From Planctomycetales bacterium (GTDB lineage Bacteria; Planctomycetota; Planctomycetia; Pirellulales; Lacipirellulaceae), in assembly GCA_020427155.1 (NCBI GenBank), contig JAGQOW010000051.1:1-32188 (forward strand): 32,188 nucleotides of DNA. The letters are read 5' to 3'. The translations under genes and the position numbers were made by a program. Positions 22,481 through 31,357 of this stretch are shown one piece after another; positions within the stretch are counted from its first letter, which is position 1, and each line of letters opens with the position of its first letter. The notes under the pieces were generated by a model. It ran no database searches. It saw only the letters and a program-made list of their open reading frames with translations, and had not been told where the DNA came from.

Positions 22481-24925
22481 CTATTGGTCTTCGTTCGGCT
22501 TGAGATACTCCTCCAGCTCTGTAAGGTCGAGCCCGACTCGATCGGTCAACTGCCCCAGCAGCTCCCGTTGCGCGTTTTGAAACCGATAAGACATCATCAC
22601 GCGACCGCCAAACCAGTCGTTTGCTTCGGCAAGAAACTGCTCATGCAGTTCTGCTTCGCTCTTCTCACGACGGTTTAGACGCAAAACGTAAGCACTGGTC
22701 TGATCATGGTTCAGAACGCCAATCACTTTCTCGGGCTCCAACTCAAACGCTTTGGTCATGAATTCGGGGCCGATCGACTGTAGCGGCGGTGCTTCGCCCA
22801 ACCTCGCACCACTTTGCATCTCGGCCGGAGTTGTGCCAAACGTAAGCCAGCTGAACATGTCGGTCGTCACCACCTCGATGTTTTTGTCGGCGAAAAACCC
22901 TGGCAAGGTCTCGCCCGACTTCTCGGCTTCTTGAGCCAACTCTTCGGCACGAGCCAACGCCAGTTTCGCCGCCTCGCGCTGTTTCCAAGCATCCGCAACA
23001 CGGTCTTTTACTTCTTCCAGCGGCGGCACATGGCTTTCCGCGTCTTCTACCTTGACGACTAGATACCAGTGCCCATCGAGATCTTGGCTGAGAAACGGCT
23101 CGTAAAGCTCCATTTCCAGGAATGCTGCCCGGGCCACAGGTTGCCGGCGTGTTTGGGCGTCGACGGCCCTACCAACAGCCGTCTCTGAGAGTTCTAAAGG
23201 GCTCAGCAGGACGGTTTCTTCGAAAATCAGCCCATATTCGGTGGCCGTCTCACCCAAATTGGCGAGCGCTGCGGGCGGAGCAGGCACTTCCAGTTCCTGG
23301 CTTCGTGCTTCGATGACCTCGCCCCCGTATCGGTTGTACTCGGACTGCAGACCTGCAAAAGCACGCCCCATCACCCGTTCGAGTTCAACGACGGCCTTAT
23401 CGTTGGCCAACTGCTGACGGATCAGGTCGCGAACATTCTCCAGGGGCTCGTACTCGACCGACTCCTCGTCTGACGATTCGCCCGCTTCGTCACTGGCCTC
23501 GGCTTTGTCTGCCACAGGTTCGTCGTCTGTTCCCTGATCTTCGCCGTCAGCCGCCTCAGTGGCAGGTTCGTCTTGAGCAGCTTCGCTCTCAGGCTCGTCG
23601 CCGGTTTCCTCGGGGCTCTCGTCTTCGTTCTCGGCGGGAGCCTGCTCATCTTGAAACGCGACAAGTCGGAAGGGGCTCGGTTGCAGGGCACTGCTTGACT
23701 CTTCAGCTGCGGGCTCTGCTGCGGGGTCCGGCTCCTCAGCCTCTTCAGTCGCAGGCTCTTCCGGAGCGGACTCTTCCGGCGTAGTAGTTTCCTCCTCGGT
23801 CGGCTCAGACGACCCTTCAGATTCTACTGGTTCCGACTCCTCTGGCTCGGTCGTCTCTTCTTCAGGCGATTCGGCAGGCGATTCTGGCTCTGTAGCGGAA
23901 GCAGAATCCGCTTCGTCTACTGCCGGCTCTTTCGCCTCCGACTCGGCCGGTTCATCGGAAAACAGGTCCTGCTCTTTGACAAACTGGGTGCGCTTGTTTC
24001 GTTCGTAGTAGTCGGTGATTTCCTCATCGGTCACCGTGTCGAGCAGCTTTTGAGTCCAGGCGTTGACGTCTCCCAGCAGATACTGCAGCTTCGCACGTCG
24101 CGGCTCGCGGAATCCCGGGTCAGGCGAATTGAGCTGCACTCCCAATACCATTTGTGGCAGATCGCCAACTCGCTCTTTGAATTCGTCATAAAGCGCTGCC
24201 AGGTCGCTGTCACTCGGTTCTGGTACTTTCGACCGAAACCCGTCGGTCGGTAGCACCGCGGCGTCCAGTGCGATGCGGTAGTTGATCCGTTGCCAGTCTT
24301 GCCACCGCTCCTCGGGCATGACATTCTGGGCCGACGCGTAGTAACTCCGCATATAGTAGTTGCCCAGCAGCAATTCTCGCAGCCCCGCAAAAAGCTGCTT
24401 TTCGCTGAATCGGATATCCGAGCGGCTGTTCTTCTGCAGGATTTGGGCGATTTCTGCGTCCGTTACCTTTCGTAGGCCAAATTCCCGCAGATAGTGGTTG
24501 ATCATCTCGTCGCTGACGGTCATCCCCGCCTCGGTGGCTTGTTCTGCCAGCAGGCGAGTCGTCACAGCGCCAACCATTACACTTTGCGGCGTGGCTCCCT
24601 CTTCCAGGATGAAATTCGGGACCGTCGGGTCTAGCGGGGTGCCTCCCTCGCTGTAGACTCGCTGGGCGCCAGACATCAGCAATTCCTTCAGAAAATTGCT
24701 GATCACGTACCGTCGCTGGCGGAGCGACTCTAATTCCCGAGCATTGATCGAGCCCCCTTCCCACGACACCAAGGTCGCCGTGGGCGAGCCCTGTCCCCCA
24801 TTGGTCGACTTCTGCAGCCAGCTCATTAGCGGGTCGGCCACCACAAAAACGAACATGGCGACCACCGCCGCAATGGCAATTAGAAGTTTTTCATGTTTCC
24901 GGAAAATGCGAAATGGGCTTGCCAT
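22481..24925 (-). CDS. Membrane-anchored SurA/PpiD-like chaperone (peptidyl-prolyl isomerase family) with a large acidic insert
   Basis: An 814-residue protein with a short cytoplasmic N-terminus, one membrane helix at 14-30, and a long periplasmic part. Residues about 45-200 look like the SurA_N chaperone domain (VSWEGGSINARELESLRQRR). At about residue 300 the segment EEITDYYERNKRTQF marks the approach to the next domain. It is interrupted by about 185 residues (roughly 308-495) composed almost entirely of Glu, Asp, Pro, Ala, Ser and Thr, with one neutral island SALQPSPFRLVAFQ. The folded part resumes at ENVRDLIRQQL; later HWYLVVKVEDAESHVPPLEEVKDRV resembles the rotamase/PpiD C-terminal region. 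The ATG at 24925 has AGGAAG 6 bases upstream. Its job is probably folding of exported proteins. Confidence 0.75.
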   Translation of the reverse strand: MASPFRIFRKHEKLLIAIAAVVAMFVFVVADPLMSWLQKSTNGGQGSPTATLVSWEGGSINARELESLRQRRYVISNFLKELLMSGAQRVYSEGGTPLDPTVPNFILEEGATPQSVMVGAVTTRLLAEQATEAGMTVSDEMINHYLREFGLRKVTDAEIAQILQKNSRSDIRFSEKQLFAGLRELLLGNYYMRSYYASAQNVMPEERWQDWQRINYRIALDAAVLPTDGFRSKVPEPSDSDLAALYDEFKERVGDLPQMVLGVQLNSPDPGFREPRRAKLQYLLGDVNAWTQKLLDTVTDEEITDYYERNKRTQFVKEQDLFSDEPAESEAKEPAVDEADSASATEPESPAESPEEETTEPEESEPVESEGSSEPTEEETTTPEESAPEEPATEEAEEPDPAAEPAAEESSSALQPSPFRLVAFQDEQAPAENEDESPEETGDEPESEAAQDEPATEAADGEDQGTDDEPVADKAEASDEAGESSDEESVEYEPLENVRDLIRQQLANDKAVVELERVMGRAFAGLQSEYNRYGGEVIEARSQELEVPAPPAALANLGETATEYGLIFEETVLLSPLELSETAVGRAVDAQTRRQPVARAAFLEMELYEPFLSQDLDGHWYLVVKVEDAESHVPPLEEVKDRVADAWKQREAAKLALARAEELAQEAEKSGETLPGFFADKNIEVVTTDMFSWLTFGTTPAEMQSGARLGEAPPLQSIGPEFMTKAFELEPEKVIGVLNHDQTSAYVLRLNRREKSEAELHEQFLAEANDWFGGRVMMSYRFQNAQRELLGQLTDRVGLDLTELEEYLKPNEDQ

Positions 24926-25317
24926 CAAAGCTTCCTGGGCGGATTGGGCCGACGCAGAGGCACTTGACAGCCCGGCCGGTGCAAAAGTAATGATTGACGA
25001 CGTGGTCCGTCGCTACGGTGGCCCGTGATTCTATGGCAGATCGACGTAAATGCAATCCCAATCAGCAGTGTGGGCGATTAGCGGGGCTCGGGAAATGCTA
25101 GGAAATAAGGTCTTTCGGTACTTCAGTGAGGCGGTTCTCTCCACTGACGGCCGCACAGGATGTGCCGGAGACGGGACCTCCATGGCTCGTACCGGTTGGC
25201 CCGGTGAAGCGGGCCAGCCAGACTTTGCTCACGGCAAACTGATCGCGGGGCGAATAAAGGATTCACAAGCATAGGCAAAGACTAGACTGACAGGTCGTCT
25301 TGGAATCGGGAAGGAAT
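24926..25317. other. 392-bp intergenic region between the chaperone gene and topA
   Basis: No gene seen. On the plus strand TTGACA (24964-24969) and TAATGA (24988-24993) are 18 bases apart and could be a promoter giving topA a leader of about 320 bases; this is weak. A 7-bp hairpin TGGCCCG/CGGGCCA with a 6-base loop is at 25197-25216. The minus-strand promoter of the chaperone should also lie here but is not obvious. Confidence 0.35.
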
Positions 25318-28077
25318 ATGGCAAAGAAAAAAGCTGCAAATGCCCGGAAAAAAAGCGGGCAATCCTTGGTTATCGTCGAATCGCCTGCCAAGGCCAAAAC
25401 GATCGCCAAATACCTAGGATCTGGATTCTGTGTCGAGGCCAGCATCGGGCACGTACGCGATCTGCCGCAGGGAGCAAAGCAGATCCCTGCCAAGTACAAG
25501 AGCGAGAAGTGGTCGAATCTTGGGGTCAACGTCAACGACAATTTCAAGCCCATCTACGTGGTTCCCCCCGGCAAAACCAAACAGATCAAGCTACTCAAGG
25601 ACCGGCTGGATCAATCCGACGCACTCTACCTGGCCACCGACGAAGACCGCGAAGGCGAAGCCATTAGCTGGCATTTGCTGGAACTCTTGAGACCCAAGGT
25701 TCCCGTACATCGACTGGTCTTCCACGAAATCACCAAAGACGCCATCCAAAAAGCGCTGGAAGGCCCGCGCGACGTCGACCAAGGACTCGTCCGCGCCCAA
25801 GAAACACGGCGCATCCTCGACCGCCTCTTCGGCTACGAAGTCTCACCCTTGCTCTGGCGAAAAGTTAGGCCTCGACTCTCCGCCGGTCGCGTCCAGAGCG
25901 TTGCCGTCCGCTTGATCGTCGAACGCGAACGCGAACGCATGGCCTTTGTCTCCGGCACTTGGTGGGACTTGCTGGCGACGTTTGCCAAGCAAGGCGGCCA
26001 ATCGCTCGAAGCCCCGTTGGTCGCGGTTTCAGGCCGCAAAATACCCTCGGGCAAAGATTTCGATTCGACTAAAGGTAAGTTGAAGAATCAGGATCTGATG
26101 TTGCTCGATGGCGACGCGGCCCGCGAGCTCTCCGCGCGGATTCTTCATGGCCAGTTCAAAGTCACTTCGGTGGAAGACAAACCCTACACCACAAAACCGT
26201 ATCCTCCGTTTACTACCAGCACGCTGCAACAAGAAGCCAATCGCAAACTTGGCTTCACGGCTCGTCGTACCATGCAGGTGGCCCAAAGCCTCTACGAAAA
26301 CGGTCACATCACCTACATGCGTACCGACTCGACCAATCTGGCCGATGTGGCGATTGACGATGCTCGTGGTCTGGTCGATCGGAACTACGGCAAGGACTAC
26401 TTGCCCAGCCAGCCAAGGCAATACAAGTCGAAAGTCAAAAACGCCCAAGAAGCTCACGAGGCGATTCGCCCTGCCGGCCATCCGTTCGAGTTGCCTGAAG
26501 TGATGCGCTCGACCCTCAACCACGATGAGTTTCGGCTCTTTGATTTGATCTGGAAGCGGACCATTGCCAGCCAGATGGCCGATTCTCGCGGCAGGCGGAT
26601 TATCGTTACGATCGAAGGCGAGGGATGTGTCTTCCAGGTGAGCGGCAAAACGATTGATTTCCCGGGCTATTTGCGGGCCTATGTCGAAGGTTCCGACGAT
26701 CCCAATGCCGAACTCGCTGATCAAGAAAGGGCGCTGCCCAACTTGGAAGTGGGGGAGGTCCTCACTTGCAAAGAGTTGGAACCGAAAGAGCACACCACCC
26801 AGCCGCCTGGACGGTACAGCGAGGCCGCACTCACCAAAGCGCTCGAAGAACGTGGCATTGGACGGCCGAGTACCTATGCCTCGATTATCGATACCATTCT
26901 TGCCCGTAGCTACGTCTTCAAGAAAGCCAACGCCCTCGTGCCGACCTGGATTGCTTTTTCAGTTGTACGATTGCTCGAAGAAAACCTGGGGGGCCTGATC
27001 GATTATCAGTTCACCGCTCAAATGGAGGACGATCTCGACGCCATCAGCCGCGGCGAACAGGGACACGTGGAGTACCTCGGCCGGTTCTACTTCGGAAACG
27101 GAACTCCCGGGCTGAAGAAACAGCTAGAGCACAAGATCGATGAAATCGATCCGGCAAAGATCAGTCGCATCTACATTGGCAAACCGGCCGATGGCCCCGA
27201 AGTCTATGTGCGCGTGGGGCGCTATTCTCCTTACGTCGAACAAGGCGAGCGCACTGCTTCGTTGAAAGACGAAACTCCACCCGACGAAGTGACACTCGAC
27301 GTGGCACTCAAACTGTTGGACCAGGCACAGCTTGCGGAAGAGCCACTGGGCATTTGTCCCGATACGGGCAAGCCGGTCTACCTCAAGGTAGGGCGTTTTG
27401 GCCCTTATATTCAACGTGGCAGCACCGACGACGAAGAAAAACCGCAAAACGCCGGCCTGCTCAAGGGCATGGTTCCCGAGGAGATCGACTTCCCGACCGC
27501 CCTCAAGCTCCTCTCTTTGCCTCGGAATCTGGGGCCTCACCCCAAGTCGGTTGCCGCTCAAACTGCCGATGCAAAGTCTGCCGACGACAAACCTTCGACG
27601 TCGCTCGAAGGCGAGCCCGTAATGGCCCACAATGGCCGCTATGGCCCCTATGTGATGTGTGGCAAGGAAACCCGTTCGCTGCCGCCCGATATTTCGCCTT
27701 TGGATGTGACCTTGGAGCAGGCGGTCGAACTGCTCGCACAGCCCAAGACTCGCGGTCGCGGCGCGGCAAAAAAGCCGCCGCTCAAGGTATTCGACGCTTC
27801 CCCAGTGACCGATAAACCTGTGCAGATTCTCGATGGACGTTTCGGTCCCTACATTACCGATGGTTCGACCAACGTATCGCTTCGCAAGGGGATGGTGGTC
27901 GAAGAAATAACCTTCGACGAAGCGGTTGGCATGCTTGCTGAAAAGGCCGCCCAGGGGCCTGCTCCCAAGAAGAAAAAAGCGGCCAAGAAGGCTGCCAAGA
28001 AGAAAGCGGCGCCAAAAAAGAAAGCAGCAAAGAAGAAGGCTTCTGCCAAGAAGAAGTCGGTCAAAAAGAAAAGCTAA
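25318..28077 (+). CDS. topA: DNA topoisomerase I (type IA) with C-terminal Topo_C repeats and a lysine-rich tail
   Basis: A 919-residue type IA topoisomerase that relaxes negative supercoils. The Toprim domain starts SLVIVESPAKAKTIAKYLG (Glu21) and contains DEDREGE (Asp108, Asp110, Glu112). The active-site tyrosine is Tyr333 in YMRTDSTN. HEAIRPAG and RYSEAALTKALEERGIGRPSTYA follow as usual. The C-terminus has no zinc-ribbon cysteines of the E. coli type; instead four GRYGPY-type Topo_C repeats are visible (VRVGRYSPYV, LKVGRFGPYI, AHNGRYGPYV, ILDGRFGPYI). The last 35-40 residues (from about 881) are a histone H1-like run of Lys and Ala, probably non-specific DNA binding. The ATG at 25318 has GGGAAGGA directly upstream. 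Confidence 0.95.
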   Translation: MAKKKAANARKKSGQSLVIVESPAKAKTIAKYLGSGFCVEASIGHVRDLPQGAKQIPAKYKSEKWSNLGVNVNDNFKPIYVVPPGKTKQIKLLKDRLDQSDALYLATDEDREGEAISWHLLELLRPKVPVHRLVFHEITKDAIQKALEGPRDVDQGLVRAQETRRILDRLFGYEVSPLLWRKVRPRLSAGRVQSVAVRLIVERERERMAFVSGTWWDLLATFAKQGGQSLEAPLVAVSGRKIPSGKDFDSTKGKLKNQDLMLLDGDAARELSARILHGQFKVTSVEDKPYTTKPYPPFTTSTLQQEANRKLGFTARRTMQVAQSLYENGHITYMRTDSTNLADVAIDDARGLVDRNYGKDYLPSQPRQYKSKVKNAQEAHEAIRPAGHPFELPEVMRSTLNHDEFRLFDLIWKRTIASQMADSRGRRIIVTIEGEGCVFQVSGKTIDFPGYLRAYVEGSDDPNAELADQERALPNLEVGEVLTCKELEPKEHTTQPPGRYSEAALTKALEERGIGRPSTYASIIDTILARSYVFKKANALVPTWIAFSVVRLLEENLGGLIDYQFTAQMEDDLDAISRGEQGHVEYLGRFYFGNGTPGLKKQLEHKIDEIDPAKISRIYIGKPADGPEVYVRVGRYSPYVEQGERTASLKDETPPDEVTLDVALKLLDQAQLAEEPLGICPDTGKPVYLKVGRFGPYIQRGSTDDEEKPQNAGLLKGMVPEEIDFPTALKLLSLPRNLGPHPKSVAAQTADAKSADDKPSTSLEGEPVMAHNGRYGPYVMCGKETRSLPPDISPLDVTLEQAVELLAQPKTRGRGAAKKPPLKVFDASPVTDKPVQILDGRFGPYITDGSTNVSLRKGMVVEEITFDEAVGMLAEKAAQGPAPKKKKAAKKAAKKKAAPKKKAAKKKASAKKKSVKKKS

Positions 28078-28102
28078 TCGCCTAGCCACGGCCCGATCGG
28101 TA

Positions 28103-28609
28103 ATGGTGATGAAAGAGACTATCTCTGTTTCCGCCAATTTGGACCAAGTCTGGCCGTTCGTCTCCGATCCTGTCGGCCAGGCGACTTGGAACGAGAAGAT
28201 CATCGACGTTCGTCGCAAGTCGCATGAGCCGCTGCAGTTGGGCGAACAATTTGGCATCACTTACCGCATGTCGGGACGCGAGCGCGACGCCAACGTCGAG
28301 GTGATCGTCTGCAATCCCCCGCACGAAGTGCAGTTCCGCCATCAGTACCGTTGGAAATCTCAGAACCGCTACGCTATCGAAAAGTACTCCATGCAGCAGC
28401 AAGGCAATCTAGTGCAGGTGGTCCAAGAGATTGACCTGCGCGACGCTGGAATTCCCTGGTTCTTACGCCCCCTGGTTTGGTTTCTCAATCGTTACGGAAA
28501 ACCGGTAGGACAGACAACGATGGAAAGTCTCAAAGAAGTGATAGAAGCATCAGTTAGCAGTGCCGACACTCAGGCTTCAAGTAAACAGACTACTAACTCG
28601 CAGAACTAA
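28103..28609 (+). CDS. SRPBCC (START-like/polyketide cyclase) family protein
   Basis: A 168-residue protein starting MVMKETISVSANLDQVWPFVSDPVGQATWNEKI, the typical opening of the SRPBCC helix-grip fold (beta strand, then 'VWPFVSDP', then 'W'). The central strands GEQFGITYRMSGRERDANVEV and EVQFRHQYRW and the C-terminal helix TTMESLKEVIE fit a ligand-binding cavity protein. The ligand and any catalysis are unknown. The last 15-20 residues (SSADTQASSKQTTNSQ) are low-complexity. It begins 25 bases after the topA stop and is probably in the same transcript; this linkage has no obvious functional meaning. A second ATG at 28109 is equally possible. Confidence 0.8.
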   Translation: MVMKETISVSANLDQVWPFVSDPVGQATWNEKIIDVRRKSHEPLQLGEQFGITYRMSGRERDANVEVIVCNPPHEVQFRHQYRWKSQNRYAIEKYSMQQQGNLVQVVQEIDLRDAGIPWFLRPLVWFLNRYGKPVGQTTMESLKEVIEASVSSADTQASSKQTTNSQN

Positions 28610-28666
28610 CCCCATCGAAACGAATTCAGAAGTTCTTACATCAATTGACTTTAGCAGCACAAGCCG

Positions 28667-29080
28667 TTACTTGTCTGGGCTGTACCCCTCGGCCACGGCA
28701 TAGGCGGTCGCATGGCTGCGGCAGTGGGAAATGCTGATGTGCATCTTGCGGATGCCCGACTGCTCAAAAACCTCGCGAGCGCCGCCGCAGAGCGCAATCG
28801 TCGGGGCGCCGCCATGTTTGTTTCGTACTTCGATGTCGCGCCAGCTAATACCCCGTCGCCAGCCAGTGCCCAACGCTTTGAGCACCGCTTCCTTGGCCGC
28901 CCAGCGACCTGCGTAATGCTGCGTCGCAGATTTTTTCGTCGAACAGTATTCAATCTCGTGCTCGGTATAGACCCGTCCAAGAAATAGCTCGCCGTGACGC
29001 TCGATCATCTGCGCGATGCGCAAGCATTCGATGATATCGGTACCGATTCCGATGATTTGCATTGCCATGGTTGCCGTCAT
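28667..29080 (-). CDS. acpS: Holo-[acyl-carrier-protein] synthase
   Basis: A 137-residue AcpS-type phosphopantetheinyl transferase, which moves 4'-phosphopantetheine from CoA to acyl carrier protein. The magnesium-binding motifs are clear: GIGTDIIE (Asp15) and RWAAKEAVLKALG (Glu64), with the C-terminal SISHCRSHATAYAVA segment. The family usually begins a few residues before GIGTD, so the internal ATG at 29062 (MQIIGIGTD) is as likely as the ATG at 29080; neither has a strong ribosome site. It lies 42 bases downstream of trpS on the same strand and is probably the last gene of a pyrD-trpS-acpS transcript. It converges with the SRPBCC gene. Confidence 0.93.
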   Translation of the reverse strand: MTATMAMQIIGIGTDIIECLRIAQMIERHGELFLGRVYTEHEIEYCSTKKSATQHYAGRWAAKEAVLKALGTGWRRGISWRDIEVRNKHGGAPTIALCGGAREVFEQSGIRKMHISISHCRSHATAYAVAEGYSPDK

Positions 29081-29122
29081 TAGTGGAAGGGACGAAGTTC
29101 GGCAGCCCCCGGGGATGCGAGC

Positions 29123-30091
29123 CTAGTAGCCCTTGAGCCCGCACGCTTCTTGGGCCCGGTGCAGTACCTCAGCGGCCTTGGCTCTTGCTTGGGCCGCGCC
29201 CGCAGCCAGTATATCGCGCACGTCATCCGGGCGGGTGGCCCAATCGTCGCGACGAGCGCGGCTTTCGCCAAAGTACGCTTCTGCCGCTTCGGCCAGCGAT
29301 TTCTTCACGTCGCCATAGCCAAACCCTCCCTGCCGATAAGTGGTAGCCATCGTCTCCCGCTCACTGTCGGAAGCGACCAGCGAGTAAAGCTGATAGAGCA
29401 CGTCGGTTTCAGGATCCTTGGGCTCGTCCATGGGCCGCGAATCGGTCGCGATTCGCATGATCAGCTTCCGCTGGGCTTTGGCGGCGTCGAACACTTCCAG
29501 CGTGTTGTTGTAGCTCTTCGACATCTTCTCGCCGTCGGTACCTGGTACGCGCGCCGAATTGTCCAGCACTTTGGCCTTGGGCAGTACAAACACCTCGCCA
29601 AACTTGTGATTGAAACTTCCGGCGATGTCGCGGCAGACCTCGATATGCTGAACCTGGTCTTCGCCCACCGGGACGGTATCGCTGTCGTACGCCAGGATGT
29701 CTGCCGCTTGGAGCACAGGATACGAAAAAAGCCCCGCGTCGGCAGTAAGCCCTTTGGCCTTCTTGTCCTTGTAAGCGTGGCATCGCTCGAGCAGCCCCAT
29801 CGGCGTGCCGGTCATCAGCAACCAGCATAGTTCGCTCACCTCGGGCACGTCCGACTGCACAAACAGCACTGCTTGCTCCGGATCGAGCCCCAGTGCCAGC
29901 AGATCGATTGCCGCATCCAACGTGTACTGGGCTAGCAACTGCTTGTCGCGAACCGTGGTCAGCGCGTGCAAATTGGCGACAAAGTAGTATGCCTGTTCTG
30001 CATCTTGCAGGGCAATGTATTGGGTGATGGCGCCAAAGTAATTGCCCCAGTGGGGTCGGCCGGTCGGTTGGATACCACTAAGTACGCGCAT
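29123..30091 (-). CDS. trpS: Tryptophanyl-tRNA synthetase
   Basis: A 322-residue class I aminoacyl-tRNA synthetase that charges tRNA-Trp. The N-terminus [21 protein letters not shown] contains the HIGH-type signature (H14-W-G-N17), and [10 protein letters not shown] holds the KMSKS loop at 189-193. The middle contains the TrpRS blocks [15 protein letters not shown] and [24 protein letters not shown]. Its length is normal for a bacterial TrpRS. It follows pyrD by 22 bases; the 17-bp repeat occupies that junction. No leader peptide or T-box-like structure is visible in the short spacer, so regulation is likely shared with pyrD. Confidence 0.95.
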   Translation of the reverse strand: MRVLSGIQPTGRPHWGNYFGAITQYIALQDAEQAYYFVANLHALTTVRDKQLLAQYTLDAAIDLLALGLDPEQAVLFVQSDVPEVSELCWLLMTGTPMGLLERCHAYKDKKAKGLTADAGLFSYPVLQAADILAYDSDTVPVGEDQVQHIEVCRDIAGSFNHKFGEVFVLPKAKVLDNSARVPGTDGEKMSKSYNNTLEVFDAAKAQRKLIMRIATDSRPMDEPKDPETDVLYQLYSLVASDSERETMATTYRQGGFGYGDVKKSLAEAAEAYFGESRARRDDWATRPDDVRDILAAGAAQARAKAAEVLHRAQEACGLKGY

Positions 30092-30104
30092 GGATTGAAA
30101 TCTA

Positions 30105-30121
30105 GGTCAGAGGTCAGGGGG
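30105..30121. repeat. Dispersed 17-bp repeat, copy 2, overlapping the pyrD stop codon
   Basis: GGTCAGAGGTCAGGGGG is identical to 10540-10556. Read on the minus strand it supplies the last codons and the TGA stop (30114-30116) of pyrD and then half of the 22-base gap to trpS. So the repeat is partly coding here. Confidence 0.55.
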
Positions 30122-31064
30122 TTGCCAAAGTGCCTACCAGCTCCTCAATTCCACTGACGCCAGCTTCTGCCAGAGCCGAGGGTAGGGCGTCGAGAATACT
30201 CATCGAGGCCGTTGGATTGTAAAAGTTCACCGTCCCCAGTTGAACCGCCGCAGCCCCGGCGACGAAAAACTCCATGACGTCGTCTATCGTGGCAATCCCG
30301 CCAATGCCGATCAGCGGCACGTCGACCGCTTGGGCTGCCTGGTACACGGCGCGCAGGGCAATCGGTTTGATTGCCGGACCGCTCAACCCGCCGATCACGT
30401 TGCCTAGCAGCGGCTTGCGGCGTCGCCAGTCGATGGCCATGCCCTGGCAGGTATTAATCAAGGAAATCGCATCTGCGCCTCCCTCAGCGGCTGAGACGGC
30501 AATCCGGGCAATGCTTGTCACGTTGGGAGTCAACTTGGCAATGATCGGCAGCCGTTCGCTCGCTGCCCGGCAGGCGGCCACCAACTCGCGGCACATCGTT
30601 GGGTCGGTCCCAAAATCGACCCCGCCGCTCACATTGGGGCAGGAGATATTCAGTTCCACCGCGTCGACGCACCCTGCGGCGCCGAGCTGTCGCGTCATCT
30701 CGACAAACTCTTCCTGGGTCCGACCGGCGATGCTAACCACCACAGCGGTCGAAAGGCCCGCCAAATAGGGCAGGTGGAACTCCATAAAGGCGTCGATTCC
30801 GTCGTTATCCAGCCCGATCGAATTGAGCATTCCCGCAGCAGTCTCGACGGTCCGCCAAGGGGCGTTGCCAGCCCGGGGCTGCTTGGTAATCGTCTTGGGT
30901 AAAATGCCGCCCAGCCGGGACAAGTCGACCAGAGACTCCATCTCTCGGGCATAACCAAATGTGCCCGAGGCCACCAGAATCGGATTGGCGAGCCGCAACC
31001 GGCCTAGTTGCACCGAAAGGTCGAGCGTCGGGGCAGCAGCCCCAGTGTCAGTGTCAGAACTCAA
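30114..31064 (-). CDS. pyrD: Dihydroorotate dehydrogenase, class 1 (probable 1B catalytic subunit)
   Basis: A 316-residue FMN enzyme oxidising dihydroorotate to orotate in pyrimidine synthesis. Landmarks are [19 protein letters not shown], the lysine in ILPKTIT, the active-site loop [13 protein letters not shown] with catalytic Cys142 (cysteine marks class 1 enzymes), and the FMN-binding [17 protein letters not shown] and [19 protein letters not shown]. Class 1B enzymes normally work with an iron-sulfur/FAD subunit (PyrK), which is not present in this window. No ATG is available in frame near the start; TTG at 31064 is the most likely initiator. It is probably the first gene of a run with trpS and acpS. 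Confidence 0.93.
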   Translation of the reverse strand: MSSDTDTGAAAPTLDLSVQLGRLRLANPILVASGTFGYAREMESLVDLSRLGGILPKTITKQPRAGNAPWRTVETAAGMLNSIGLDNDGIDAFMEFHLPYLAGLSTAVVVSIAGRTQEEFVEMTRQLGAAGCVDAVELNISCPNVSGGVDFGTDPTMCRELVAACRAASERLPIIAKLTPNVTSIARIAVSAAEGGADAISLINTCQGMAIDWRRRKPLLGNVIGGLSGPAIKPIALRAVYQAAQAVDVPLIGIGGIATIDDVMEFFVAGAAAVQLGTVNFYNPTASMSILDALPSALAEAGVSGIEELVGTLATP

Positions 31065-31357
31065 AGATCTGGCCGTAGTTTGTAGGAATCAAGCGGAGAG
31101 TTGGATACCAAGCCAATCTACACGCTAACGGGGGGAGACCAACAGAGGGCGCCGCCCAGATAAGCTCTTTTTGCTTCCACAAACATCAAGCCTGGAGGCT
31201 ATGACTATGGCTACGGACTCGGACTAATCCGCGGGTGGTGCAGTCGCTGACTTCTGCTCCGTTCGCTATCGCTCACTCCGCAGAAGACGGTCGCTGGCCA
31301 GTGGTTCGTCCCAGACTTGGCCCTGCCGCTGCCAACAGTTGCCTGCAGTCGATCTGG
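31065..31357. other. Intergenic region upstream of pyrD and downstream of a PEP-CTERM gene
   Basis: 293 bases without a supported gene. CTTCTGC (31251-31257) and GCAGAAG (31280-31286) are a perfect 7-bp inverted repeat around a 22-base centre that itself reads like a fragment of a palindromic repeat (CGTTCGCTATCGCTC). GGAGG precedes an 8-codon ATG frame at 31201, probably by chance. The pyrD promoter was not identified. Confidence 0.35.

Noticed and set aside
27124..28260. Long open frame on the minus strand opposite topA (also 15879-16682 opposite glgB and 17584-18540 opposite the PEP-CTERM gene)
   Set aside because: These mirror strongly coding plus-strand genes, have no family resemblance or ribosome sites, and reflect codon bias of the real gene.
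31194..31227. GGAGG followed by an 8-codon ATG frame upstream of pyrD
   Set aside because: It is on the opposite strand to pyrD, far too short to judge, and has no regulatory structure such as a terminator after it.
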